A stretch of DNA of 64,000 nt from an uncultured Campylobacter sp. (GTDB lineage: Bacteria; Campylobacterota; Campylobacteria; Campylobacterales; Campylobacteraceae): the NCBI GenBank assembly GCA_945873855.1, contig CAMCEN010000002.1, forward strand, positions 62,001-126,000, written 5' to 3'. Below are positions 1-8,205 of the stretch, piece by piece (the first letter of the stretch is position 1; every line of letters begins with the position of its first letter). Under the pieces are notes generated by a model. It worked only from the letters and a program-made list of their open reading frames with translations, searched no databases and was not told the origin of the DNA. The translations under genes were made by a program, and so were the position numbers.

Positions 1-465
1 TTTAGATTACAAAAGTGGTTTGATATTTACTCTTTTTTAGGGAATTCTAGCTTAGGGAATTCTAGAATTCCCAGCGAGTTTTTAAAGGCAAATACAAAAG
101 AGCCTTTGATAAAAAACATTGAAATTTACGAGCTTTGCTGGGAAAAAGAGCTTTTAAAAGAACGCATTAAAAAGCGCACTTGCGCAATGCTTGACTCTGG
201 GCTTTTGGGCGAGGCAAAGGGGCTTTTTGACTCTTTTGATCACAGCTTAAAGCCACTAAATTCAGTGGGGCTAAAAGAGTGTGGGCAGTTTTTGCGTGGC
301 GAGATTTTAAATGAAAATGAGCTAAAAGAGCTTATTATAACGCACACAGCGCAGCTTGCTAAAAGACAGCGCACTTTTTTTAACTCTCAATTTAGAACTA
401 AAAAACTAAGCTTTGAGAGCGCAAAAAGCGTGATTTTAGAGAGTTGTAAAGAGTGGAATTCCTAG
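1..465 (+). CDS. miaA: tRNA dimethylallyltransferase MiaA, C-terminal part
   Basis: Frame 1 is open from the window edge to the TAG at 463-465, so the 5' part of the gene lies outside. The visible 154 residues match the MiaA C-terminus: an IYELCW segment, a GLLGEAKGLF segment, SVGLKECGQFL, and QLAKRQRTFFNSQF near the end. MiaA transfers a dimethylallyl group to A37 of tRNAs reading UNN codons. An oddity lies at about residues 12-25 of the visible part: between DIY and SEFL the protein reads FLGNSSLGNSRIP, which is the genome-wide GGAATTCTAG repeat translated in frame. Family members normally have a short unrelated loop here (from memory). Internal ATGs such as 106 are not the true start. Confidence 0.9.
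   Translation, partial: FRLQKWFDIYSFLGNSSLGNSRIPSEFLKANTKEPLIKNIEIYELCWEKELLKERIKKRTCAMLDSGLLGEAKGLFDSFDHSLKPLNSVGLKECGQFLRGEILNENELKELIITHTAQLAKRQRTFFNSQFRTKKLSFESAKSVILESCKEWNS
33..80. repeat. Palindromic GAATTC-family repeats inserted in frame in miaA
   Basis: Two adjacent copies occur, one half-type (GGGAATTCTAGCTT) and one full palindrome (GGGAATTCTAGAATTCCC). They keep the reading frame of miaA and add the peptide LGNSSLGNSRIP. Confidence 0.85.
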
Positions 466-800
466 GTTTTTTGGGGGTTAGGGGGTATTTTTTATCTAAA
501 ATTCCTAAATTTAGAATTCCTAAAACTAGAATTCCCAAATCTCGTCATTGCGAGCGAAGCGAAGCAATCTCTAGGAATTCTAGATTTTATCTAAAATTCC
601 CTACTATGTCATCCCCCAGCCTACCTTGTGTCATCCTCGGGCTTGACCCGAGGATCTCTATATGGAATTCTAGAATTCTAGAATTCTTAAATGATATAAA
701 CACAAAAAGCCCCTAGGAATTCTAAATTTTTCTGTGATGTTATCCTCCGATCAAGTCGGGGGATGACAAAAATACGCAAGTTGGGGAATTTTTATAGAGA
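466..800. repeat. Mosaic intergenic repeat cluster
   Basis: No gene is supported here. The stretch holds GGGGGTTAGGGGGTATTTTT (472-491), several GAATTC units, one GTCATTGCGAGCGAAGCGAA element (543-572), a TGTCATCCTCGGGCTTGACC palindrome (630-660), a second GTCATCC fragment (606-620), and an inverted copy ending CGGGGGATGACA (743-768). The remaining bases up to the beta-lactamase (801-909) are AT-rich leader; I see no convincing full promoter, only AT-rich -10-like stretches around 880. Confidence 0.85.
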
Positions 801-909
801 TTGTCCGGTCACAATTTTAGAAAATTTCAGTTCATGTTAAAGGATATTTAAATAAAATAAAGCTTTAAAAAGTATTTTGTTTAAAATTATTTAAATAGAA
901 AGATATTTT

Positions 910-1692
910 ATGAAAAAAATAACTTTATTTTTACTTTTCTTAAATTTAGTGTTTGGGCAAGATAAGATATTAAATAATTGGTTTAAAGAGTATAATACAA
1001 GCGGCACTTTTGTTTTTTATGATGGAAAAACTTGGGCGAGTAACGACTTTTCAAGGGCTATGGAGACTTTCTCTCCCGCTTCCACTTTTAAAATTTTTAA
1101 TGCTCTAATTGCACTTGATAGTGGTGTGATAAAAACTAAAAAAGAAATTTTTTATCACTATAGAGGTGAAAAAGTATTTTTATCTTCTTGGGCGCAAGAT
1201 ATGAATTTAAGTTCAGCTATAAAATATTCTAATGTTCTTGCTTTTAAAGAAGTGGCAAGAAGAATTGGTATCAAAACTATGCAAGAATATTTAAACAAGC
1301 TTCATTATGGTAATGCTAAAATTTCCAAGATCGATACTTTTTGGCTTGACAACTCACTAAAAATAAGCGCTAAAGAACAAGCAATTTTGCTTTTTAGACT
1401 TTCACAAAATAGCTTACCTTTTTCTCAAGAAGCAATGAATAGTGTTAAGGAAATGATTTATTTAAAAAATATGGAAAATTTAGAGCTTTTTGGAAAAACA
1501 GGTTTTAATGATGAGCAAAAAATTGCTTGGATTGTAGGTTTTGTGTATTTAAAAGATGAAAATAAATATAAGGCTTTCGCGCTAAATTTAGATATTGATA
1601 AATTTGAAGATTTATATAAAAGAGAAAAAATTTTAGAAAAATATTTAGATGAACTTGTAAAAAAAGTTAAAAATGATGACACAAGTAGTTAG
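910..1692 (+). CDS. Class D (OXA-type) beta-lactamase
   Basis: This 260-residue secreted protein has a signal peptide at about residues 1-16 (hydrophobic LFLLFLNLVFG). Class D serine beta-lactamases hydrolyse penicillins in the periplasm through an acyl-enzyme. The hallmark motifs are present: S58-T-F-K61 (SPASTFK, catalytic Ser and the Lys that is carboxylated in the family), S107-N-V109 in a YSN context, the omega-loop Trp in FWLD (about 145), and K196-T-G198. Length fits the OXA-61/OXA-184 type found in Campylobacter. Codon use is AT-richer (TTA, AGA, AAA) than in neighbouring genes, which favour CTA and AGC, so recent acquisition is possible. It stands alone between repeat clusters. The exact OXA subfamily cannot be assigned by eye. 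Confidence 0.93.
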   Translation: MKKITLFLLFLNLVFGQDKILNNWFKEYNTSGTFVFYDGKTWASNDFSRAMETFSPASTFKIFNALIALDSGVIKTKKEIFYHYRGEKVFLSSWAQDMNLSSAIKYSNVLAFKEVARRIGIKTMQEYLNKLHYGNAKISKIDTFWLDNSLKISAKEQAILLFRLSQNSLPFSQEAMNSVKEMIYLKNMENLELFGKTGFNDEQKIAWIVGFVYLKDENKYKAFALNLDIDKFEDLYKREKILEKYLDELVKKVKNDDTSS

Positions 1693-1791
1693 GAATTCTA
1701 GAATTCTTATTTAAAGTGGCTAGGAATTCTAGAATTAGCTACGCTAAAATTTCTTAGGGAATTCTAGATTTTACATTAGGAATTCTAGATT
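1693..1791. repeat. GAATTC-family repeat cluster
   Basis: Several GGAATTCTAGAATT units fill the gap between the convergent beta-lactamase and moaA genes. No separate terminator is visible; the palindromes may serve as hairpins. Confidence 0.85.
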
Positions 1792-2751
1792 TTAGCCGCC
1801 GGTTTGGTAAAAGCCTCGCTCGCTGATTTGATTTTCTTGCCAGCGGTTTTTTTCTGGTTTATTTGCTAGCACATCAGCTAAAATCTGCTTGGCACTTGCT
1901 AAATCGCCCTTTTTCATCGCTGCTAAAATGCTCTTGCCCTCATCAAAATAAAGGCAAGGAATAAGCAGACCATCGCTACTTAGCCTTATGCGGTTACAAG
2001 TGGTACAAAAGTCGCACTGGTGGGGATTTATAAGCCCAAAGATATAGCCATCATCGCAAGCAAAAAGTCTACTTGGGCTTTGCGGGCTTTTTGTAATTTC
2101 TTTAAAGTTTTTAAAAGTAGCGATTTTGCTTAGTATTTCATCAGCTCGTATGCTTTTTAGCTCAGGGTTTGCGTGCTTGTTTTCCATGTATTCTATGAAG
2201 CGAATTTGCGCATTATTAGCCGCCGCAAAGCTCATGAGAGCTTCAAATTCATCATCATTAAAGCCTTTTATCGCCACAGTATTTAGCTTTATGCCAAGAC
2301 CTGCGCTTTTGGCAGCTTCTATGCCCCCAAGCACCTGTTCTAGTCCGTCACGGCGAGCGATTTGCCTAAATTTTTCATTATCTAGCGTATCAAGCGAGAT
2401 ATTTAGCCTTTTTAGCCCAGCGTTCTTTAGAGCCTGTGCCTTGCTCTTTAAAAAATATCCATTTGTAGTCATGGCTAGATCAATATGTGGCGCATAAGCA
2501 AAAATCATTGCTATAAAATCCTCTGCGCCTTTTCTAACCAGCGGTTCGCCGCCGCTTATTCGCACTTTTTTTATACCATTGTCAATGCAGATTTTTACAA
2601 ACTCAAACATCTCTTCGTGGCTAAGCATATTTTCGTGTTCGCCTAGCTCTACGCCTGATTCTGGCATGCAGTATTGACAGCGGAAATTGCACCTTTGCGT
2701 AAGTGAAATACGCAAATAATCAATCACTCGTCCGTATGCGTCTATTAGCAT
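1792..2751 (-). CDS. moaA: GTP 3',8-cyclase MoaA
   Basis: MoaA is the radical-SAM enzyme that opens molybdopterin synthesis by rearranging GTP. The 319-residue length is normal. The SAM-binding cluster is C21-x3-C25-x2-C28 (RCNFRCQYCMP). The C-terminal cluster for substrate GTP is CDFCTTCNRIRLSSDG...PC, with Cys spacing x2 and x13. RISGGEPLVRKG and the C-terminal di-Gly (QTGG) also fit; in the family that tail reaches into the active site. The gene lies downstream of the SurA-like gene on the same strand, separated by a repeat. Molybdoenzymes (formate dehydrogenase, nitrate reductase) are common in this group. Confidence 0.96.
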   Translation of the reverse strand: MLIDAYGRVIDYLRISLTQRCNFRCQYCMPESGVELGEHENMLSHEEMFEFVKICIDNGIKKVRISGGEPLVRKGAEDFIAMIFAYAPHIDLAMTTNGYFLKSKAQALKNAGLKRLNISLDTLDNEKFRQIARRDGLEQVLGGIEAAKSAGLGIKLNTVAIKGFNDDEFEALMSFAAANNAQIRFIEYMENKHANPELKSIRADEILSKIATFKNFKEITKSPQSPSRLFACDDGYIFGLINPHQCDFCTTCNRIRLSSDGLLIPCLYFDEGKSILAAMKKGDLASAKQILADVLANKPEKNRWQENQISERGFYQTGG

Positions 2752-2764
2752 TTTTACCTTTTAT

Positions 2765-2806
2765 AAAATTTAGAATTCCCAAAAAATTCTAGAATTCCTA
2801 GAATAT
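2765..2806. repeat. GAATTC-family repeat between surA-like gene and moaA
   Basis: TAGAATTCCCA and TTCTAGAATTCCTAGAAT units fill the gap. Confidence 0.8.
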
Positions 2807-2808
2807 TT

Positions 2809-3636
2809 TTATCGCTTGATTATTTCTATATTAGCTTTTGCACGCAGTTTGTTAAAATAATCAGCAATCAGCGCTTCTTTTTCTTGTTCAGCCATCATTG
2901 TAGCTACATTTTGTTCTACTTCTTCGAAGGCTACTACTTGCGGATTTTCTTTTGAGTTTACCTTATACATTACGTAGCTATCGCCTTCACGCACTATAGG
3001 CGTAAAGTCGCCTACATTTGCTGCGGCTATGAGATTTAGCACGCGGTTATCAGCTGAGTTTGGATATATAGTCATTGCCGTAGTTGTTACGCCTGAGGCT
3101 AGTCCCTGGGCCTTTACACGCTCTAAGGTAGCACCGCTTTTTGCCATGTAGCGAGTAACTTTTGCTGAGCTAAAGCGAGTAAACATACCACGATTTTGCT
3201 CGTAAAAGCGCATAGCATTTGCCCTTGTGATATTGTCATTTGGCTGACTTATTATAAAATCATATAGCTTTGCTCTAGATAAATTTTCTTTTGCTTGCTC
3301 TCTTAGCTGAGATAGCGCACCAGCTTTGTGGCTAAGCACTTGAGCGTAGCTTGCAAGGTCGCTATAGCCGTTTTGCTTGGCAATTTGGCTTAGTTCTTCA
3401 TTTATCTCGCTCTCAGAAGCAGACAGCCCTAGTTCTTTTATCTGCGAAAGCTCCAGCTTATCTCGTATTAGCACATTTAGCGCCTCATTTGGCGTTATAT
3501 TCATACGCTTTACCACAAGCTCAACATCATAATCAGTAATAGGCTCATTATTTACAGTAGCGGCAACTCCGTTTAGATACGCCCCATTCGTGCTTATGGC
3601 TAGTCCAAGCGCAAGGGATAAAAATATTTTTTTCAT
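2809..3636 (-). CDS. SurA-like periplasmic chaperone / PPIase-family protein
   Basis: This 275-residue protein starts with a signal peptide (MKKIFLSLALGLAIS, about 1-19). A SurA-N-type segment follows (GVAATVNNEPITDYDVE), then helical regions and a degenerate rotamase-like region around residues 150-250. In C. jejuni the equivalent neighbour of gltX is Cj1289, a SurA-like chaperone of outer-membrane protein folding; order and length agree. I cannot see full parvulin active-site conservation, so chaperone function is likelier than isomerase activity. The gene is divergent from gltX, 70 bp apart. Confidence 0.8.
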   Translation of the reverse strand: MKKIFLSLALGLAISTNGAYLNGVAATVNNEPITDYDVELVVKRMNITPNEALNVLIRDKLELSQIKELGLSASESEINEELSQIAKQNGYSDLASYAQVLSHKAGALSQLREQAKENLSRAKLYDFIISQPNDNITRANAMRFYEQNRGMFTRFSSAKVTRYMAKSGATLERVKAQGLASGVTTTAMTIYPNSADNRVLNLIAAANVGDFTPIVREGDSYVMYKVNSKENPQVVAFEEVEQNVATMMAEQEKEALIADYFNKLRAKANIEIIKR

Positions 3637-3706
3637 ACCAAAACCTTTTTTTAAAGTAAATTAAGCTAGAATTATAGCCAAAATTTTTTCAAATTAGGTT
3701 TAAAAA

Positions 3707-5083
3707 ATGATTGTTACTAGATTTGCACCAAGTCCTACTGGATTTTTACATGTAGGCGGACTACGCACAGCACTATATAACTATCTTTACGCACGCAAAA
3801 ACGGCGGAAAGTTTTTGCTACGCATAGAAGATACTGACCTAGCTAGAAACTCGGATGCAGCAGTAGAGGCTATAAAAGAAGCCTTTGACTGGTGTGGGTT
3901 AGAGTATGATGGCGAGGTGGAGTTTCAAAGTCGTCGTACTGAGATATACAAAAAATACATAAACGAGCTACTTGAGAGCGGCAAAGCCTATAAATGCTAC
4001 ATGAGCAAAGACGAGCTAGACGCCCTTCGCAAAGAACAAGAAGCACGCAAAGAACGCCCAAAATATGATGGCAGATACAGAGACTTTACTGGCACGCCGC
4101 CAGAGGGGATAGAGCCAGTAATTCGCATAAAAGCCCCGCTATCAGGCAAAATAGAGTTTGATGATGGCATTAAAGGGCATATTAGCTTTGAGGCGGCTGA
4201 TATTTTAGATGATTTTATCATCGCTAGAAGTGATGGCTCGCCTACTTATAACTTCACGGTGGTGATTGACGATGCGCTAATGGGCGTAAGCGATGTAATC
4301 CGTGGTGATGATCACCTTAGCAACACGCCAAAGCAGATTATTCTTTATGATGCGCTTGGCTTTAAGGTGCCAAAGTTTTATCATGTAGCGATGATAAATG
4401 GAAGCGATGGCAGCAAACTTAGCAAAAGGCACGGCGCAACTGATGTTATGGAGTATAAGCGCATGGGCTATTTGCCACAGGCTTTGCTAAACTTTTTAGT
4501 ACGACTTGGCTGGGGGCATGGCGATGATGAGATTTTTAGCATGAGTGATATGCTGCGCCTCTTTGACCCAAAAGACATAAACAAAAGCGCAAGCACTTAT
4601 AATCTAAGTAAATTAGAGTGGCTAAATGCTTATTATATAAAGAATTCTGGCTTTTATGAACTAGCTGATGAAATGCTATTTTTTGGCATTGATTTTAGGG
4701 GCTTACCAAAGGGCGAGCTACTTATGAGTTTATTGCAAGAGCGGGCAAAAACTCTGCTTGATATAAAAGCAGGCGTAGAGCTTATAGTTAATGCGCCAAG
4801 TAGCTATGATGAAAAGGCCATGAAAAAGTTTGTAAATGATGAGAGCAAGGCGCTTTTGGCTCAGTATTTAGCCGAGTTTAAAGAGGGCTTAGAAAATACT
4901 GGCGAGTTTGAGCATTTTACAATGGAATTCCTAAATAGCAAAGGCAAAACGCTAAAAGACTTGGCTCAAAATGTGCGAATTGCGCTAACTGGCGGTTCTG
5001 TAAGCCCTGGAATTTTTGAGATGATGGAAGTGCTAGGTGCTAATGAAGTAAAAAAGAGAATTCTAGAATTCCTAAAAGCATAA
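3707..5083 (+). CDS. gltX: Glutamyl-tRNA synthetase
   Basis: A 458-residue class I synthetase that charges tRNA-Glu. Many Campylobacterota carry two GluRS-type enzymes, one charging tRNA-Gln for amidation, and which this is cannot be decided by eye. The HIGH-type motif is APSPTGFLHVGG at residues 6-17, and the KMSKS-type motif is SKLSKRHGA at about residue 240. The ATG at 3707 sits directly before the first beta strand (MIVTRFAPSP). Near the 3' end the codons for RILEFLKA contain a full GAATTCTAGAATTC palindrome (5060-5073), and MEFLNSK (4922) contains a half-site. The symporter gene begins 7 bp downstream, suggesting one transcript. Confidence 0.96.
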   Translation: MIVTRFAPSPTGFLHVGGLRTALYNYLYARKNGGKFLLRIEDTDLARNSDAAVEAIKEAFDWCGLEYDGEVEFQSRRTEIYKKYINELLESGKAYKCYMSKDELDALRKEQEARKERPKYDGRYRDFTGTPPEGIEPVIRIKAPLSGKIEFDDGIKGHISFEAADILDDFIIARSDGSPTYNFTVVIDDALMGVSDVIRGDDHLSNTPKQIILYDALGFKVPKFYHVAMINGSDGSKLSKRHGATDVMEYKRMGYLPQALLNFLVRLGWGHGDDEIFSMSDMLRLFDPKDINKSASTYNLSKLEWLNAYYIKNSGFYELADEMLFFGIDFRGLPKGELLMSLLQERAKTLLDIKAGVELIVNAPSSYDEKAMKKFVNDESKALLAQYLAEFKEGLENTGEFEHFTMEFLNSKGKTLKDLAQNVRIALTGGSVSPGIFEMMEVLGANEVKKRILEFLKA

Positions 5084-5090
5084 AGAAAAA

Positions 5091-6491
5091 ATGTATAGCG
5101 CAGTAGAAAATTTCGTAGGCTTAGTAAGTGGGTTTTTATACACTTACTGGCTGGTGTTTGCTTTGATTTTATGTGGGCTTTACCTTAGTTTTAGGACAGG
5201 TTTTATACAGCTAAGGTTTTTAAAAGATGCTATTTTTGTGCTAAGAGAAAAGAGCCAAAAAGAGCATATTTCACCTTTTGGCGCACTTATGGTCTCTACT
5301 GCGTCTCGTGTGGGCATAGGAAATATCGTAGGCGTGGCAGTAGCTATCGCAGGTGGTGGCGTGGGCGCGCTTTTTTGGATGTGGATAACTGCTATTTTAG
5401 GTGGAGCTAGTGCCTTTGTAGAGAGCACGCTAGCACAAGTGTATAAAAGAAGCGACGGCAAGCATAGTTACAAAGGCGGACCAGCGTATTATATAGAGAG
5501 CGCACTTAGCTCAAAAAGCTTTGGCGTGCTTTTTGCTATTAGTCTTATTTTGTGCTTTTCTTTTGGCTTTAATGGACTTCAATCCTACACCTTGGCATCT
5601 GCTTTTGATATCTATGCTGGTGGCTTTGAAAATACTAGCTTTAAGCTTTTTGTAGGCATTATAGTCGCTATTTTATCAGGCTATTTCTTTTTTAAAGGGG
5701 CTAAGGCAACAGCGTTTATAAGCTCTGTTTTGGTGCCTGCTATGGCACTTGGCTATTTGCTTGTGGCTTTATTTGTGATTTTTTCAAATATAGAAAAGCT
5801 GCCTATGATATTTTCTCATGTTTTTGAAGAAGCTTTTAACTTTGAAGCGATTTTCTCAGGCTTTGCAGGCTCAGCTATCGTAATAGGCATAAAACGCGGG
5901 CTTTACTCAAACGAGGCAGGCATGGGCTCAGCCCCAAACGCAGCAGCCTCAGCTCACACTAGCCACCCAGCCAAACAAGGCATGGTTCAAACGCTTTCAG
6001 TTTTTATTGATACCTTGGTGATTTGTTCGTGTTCTGCTTTTATGGTGCTTTGCGCTGATATTGTAAAAAACACAGAGCTAAAAGGCTTAGGGCTCGTCCA
6101 AGGCGTTATGCAAGAGCATTTAGGCTCTTTTGGACTGCTTTTTGTTAGCGTTGCTATCGTGCTTTTTGCCTTTACTTCTATTATAGGCAATCACTTTTAT
6201 GCAGAGGCAAACTTTAAGTTTATTAGCACTAGCAAACGTGGGCTTTTTGTATTTAGGCTTTTGGCTATGCTTATGGTTTTTGTGGGGGCTCAGCTTAGCC
6301 TTAGCCTTGCGTGGGACTTGGCTGATGTGTTTATGGGCTTTATGGCTAGTGTAAATATAGTAGCGATTTTACTACTTAGCAATATAGCCGTGCGTGTGCT
6401 AAAAGACTATCAAAAACAAAGAAAAGAAGGAAAAAATCCAGTATTTAAAGCCAGCGATGTAGGTATAAACAATACTGAGTTTTGGAAGTAA
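5091..6491 (+). CDS. Sodium:alanine symporter (AGCS) family transporter
   Basis: This 466-residue inner-membrane protein with about 11 hydrophobic segments matches the AGCS family, which imports alanine or glycine with sodium. Visible family motifs are RVGIGNIVGVAVAIAGGG near residues 70-88 and GMGSAPNAAASAHTSHPAKQG near residues 276-296, followed by a conserved IDTLVICS helix. It begins 7 bp after gltX and ends 23 bp before the licA-like gene, so it may be co-transcribed with both. The substrate cannot be told from sequence. Confidence 0.92.
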   Translation: MYSAVENFVGLVSGFLYTYWLVFALILCGLYLSFRTGFIQLRFLKDAIFVLREKSQKEHISPFGALMVSTASRVGIGNIVGVAVAIAGGGVGALFWMWITAILGGASAFVESTLAQVYKRSDGKHSYKGGPAYYIESALSSKSFGVLFAISLILCFSFGFNGLQSYTLASAFDIYAGGFENTSFKLFVGIIVAILSGYFFFKGAKATAFISSVLVPAMALGYLLVALFVIFSNIEKLPMIFSHVFEEAFNFEAIFSGFAGSAIVIGIKRGLYSNEAGMGSAPNAAASAHTSHPAKQGMVQTLSVFIDTLVICSCSAFMVLCADIVKNTELKGLGLVQGVMQEHLGSFGLLFVSVAIVLFAFTSIIGNHFYAEANFKFISTSKRGLFVFRLLAMLMVFVGAQLSLSLAWDLADVFMGFMASVNIVAILLLSNIAVRVLKDYQKQRKEGKNPVFKASDVGINNTEFWK

Positions 6492-6514
6492 GTGAATGCT
6501 TATAGGTGATTTAA

Positions 6515-7375
6515 ATGTGGGGGTATAATGAGATCAAAAGGCTGTTTGAGGCTATCACGCCTTTTAAAGCCCTTCAAATCACAAAAATTGGTGGGATGAC
6601 AAATACTAATTATTTAGTTAAAAGTGACGCAAATCATTATGTCCTTAGAATTCCACCAAAAAACGCACAAGCTATAATAAATAGAGAACAAGAAAAACAT
6701 ATAGAAAAAGCACTTATGGGGGAGAGTATAAGCGCAAAATGCTTGTATTTTGATAGCAAAACAGGCATAAAAATAACAGAGTTTATAAACGCAAAAACTC
6801 TAAACTTCACAGATATGGGAAAACATTTTAACGCCCTTGCTAATAAACTAAAAGCTCTACACACTTCAAAACTAGATTTTAAATACCACTTTAATCCTAC
6901 TTATGAGATGAAAAAGTATCTAGAATTTGCTAGGAATTCTAGATTTTGGTTTGATGAGCTTAAAAAAGGCCTAGAGCCTTTTTATCATTACTTAGAAAAA
7001 GTTAAAAATATAAATCAAAAATATTTTAACACTGAGTTTGTTTTTGCCCCTACGCATGGGGATTTGGTGCCACAAAATATATTAGTAAGCGATAAAGATA
7101 TTAGACTAATTGACTGGGAGTACGCTGGGCTAAATGATCCGTGTTGGGACTTGGCATCATTTATAATAGAGTGTGAGCTTGGCTTGGAGCTTGAAAATGA
7201 GTTTTTGCTAGCATATGGTACAGATGAGATAAAAAGGCAAAAAATAAAGTATTATAAAAACATTGTAGATATACTATGGGCTGTGTGGGCAGTGGCAAAA
7301 AGCGATGAAAACACAAATTACATAGACTATGCAAAAACTAGGCTAAATGCTGCTTTAAATAGAGATGAAATATGA
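6515..7375 (+). CDS. licA: LicA-like choline kinase
   Basis: This 286-residue protein has the aminoglycoside/choline phosphotransferase fold. It shows an N-terminal nucleotide loop (GGMTNTNYLVK, about 27-37), a Brenner-type catalytic motif H181-G-D183...N188, and metal-binding D200-W-E-Y. LicA phosphorylates choline as the first step of phosphocholine decoration of surface glycans. The following three genes match LicB, LicC and LicD, which supports the assignment over other kinases. ATGA overlap (7372-7375) couples it to the next gene. Residues 139-144 (ARNSRF) come from an in-frame GGAATTCTAG repeat at 6933-6945. No CAAT-type repeats as in Haemophilus licA are present, so slip-strand phase variation is not indicated. 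Confidence 0.85.
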   Translation: MWGYNEIKRLFEAITPFKALQITKIGGMTNTNYLVKSDANHYVLRIPPKNAQAIINREQEKHIEKALMGESISAKCLYFDSKTGIKITEFINAKTLNFTDMGKHFNALANKLKALHTSKLDFKYHFNPTYEMKKYLEFARNSRFWFDELKKGLEPFYHYLEKVKNINQKYFNTEFVFAPTHGDLVPQNILVSDKDIRLIDWEYAGLNDPCWDLASFIIECELGLELENEFLLAYGTDEIKRQKIKYYKNIVDILWAVWAVAKSDENTNYIDYAKTRLNAALNRDEI

Positions 7376-8205
7376 TTTTTGGTTTATTTAGCGGTATTTT
7401 TTGGGCACTTGATACGATAGTGCTTTCTTATATAAGTGCGTTTGTGCTTATTATTTGCTTTTTTCATGATTTTATTGCTGTTTGGCTGCTATTTTTTACT
7501 AGCAAAATAAAGCTAAAAAAGCAAGAGCTAAAAATCCTAATCCTAGCTGGTATTGCTGGTGGGCTTGGTATGATTTTATATTTGCTTGGCATTTATCTCT
7601 CATCAGCCAGTATAGCTGGAGTACTTAGTAGCTTGTATCCTATATTTAGTGCGGTTTTAGCTCATTTTGTTTTAAGAGAGTATTTAAGTTTGTTAGGGTA
7701 TTTTGGCTTGGTTTTGGCTATTTTTGGCACTTTTATGCTTTTTAATATAAATTTAAACGAGTTTAGCTTTCTTGGTGCTTTTTGTGCGCTTGGCTGCGCT
7801 TTTTGCTGGGGTAGTGAGTGCGTGATAGTAAAACTTGCGCTAAATAAAGGCACAGATGAAAAAACAGCACTTTTTATAAGGCAATGTGTTAGCAGCTTTT
7901 TTTCTTTTGTAGGAATTCTAGCTGTATTTAGCCTAGGCAAACTTGATTTTAGCCAGAGCAATCTTTATCTTGTTTGTGTTGCTAGCGTTTTAGGCACTAT
8001 TTCGTATTTGTTTTATTACAAAGCAATCAGCAAACTTGGTGCGCTAAAAGCCATGGGACTAAATATCTCATACTCAGCATGGATAGTGGTTTTTGGTGTA
8101 TTTTTTGGTAGTCAAATAAATATGTATTTATTGCTTTGTGCTCTCATTATAATTTTTGGATGCTTGCTTAGTAATGCAAAAACTATAAAAATTGAGGTAA
8201 AATGA
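7372..8205 (+). CDS. licB: LicB-like EamA/DMT-family transporter
   Basis: The 277-residue protein has about ten hydrophobic helices arranged as two EamA repeats (roughly residues 5-130 and 135-270), typical of drug/metabolite exporters. LicB members of this family import choline in Haemophilus and Streptococcus. Choline import is inferred from position: it overlaps licA by ATGA and the licC-like gene by ATGA (8202-8205). A natural-looking GILAVF codon run contains one GGAATTCTAG half-site. Confidence 0.8.
   Translation: MIFGLFSGIFWALDTIVLSYISAFVLIICFFHDFIAVWLLFFTSKIKLKKQELKILILAGIAGGLGMILYLLGIYLSSASIAGVLSSLYPIFSAVLAHFVLREYLSLLGYFGLVLAIFGTFMLFNINLNEFSFLGAFCALGCAFCWGSECVIVKLALNKGTDEKTALFIRQCVSSFFSFVGILAVFSLGKLDFSQSNLYLVCVASVLGTISYLFYYKAISKLGALKAMGLNISYSAWIVVFGVFFGSQINMYLLLCALIIIFGCLLSNAKTIKIEVK

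Noticed and set aside
453-716. 87-residue plus-strand reading frame downstream of miaA
   Set aside because: It is made only of repeat translations (PKFRIPKTRIPK, HCERSEAISRNSR, GLDPRIS) and has no ribosome site; it is repeat DNA, not a gene.
2126-2497. 123-residue plus-strand frame opposite moaA
   Set aside because: It is antisense to a clearly conserved enzyme and shows no family features.
6515-6600. Phase-variable tract at the start of licA (GTGGGGGTATAATG)
   Set aside because: Only five G residues and no tetranucleotide repeat, too short for typical slip-strand switching. No G/C tract of eight or more was noticed elsewhere in the window.
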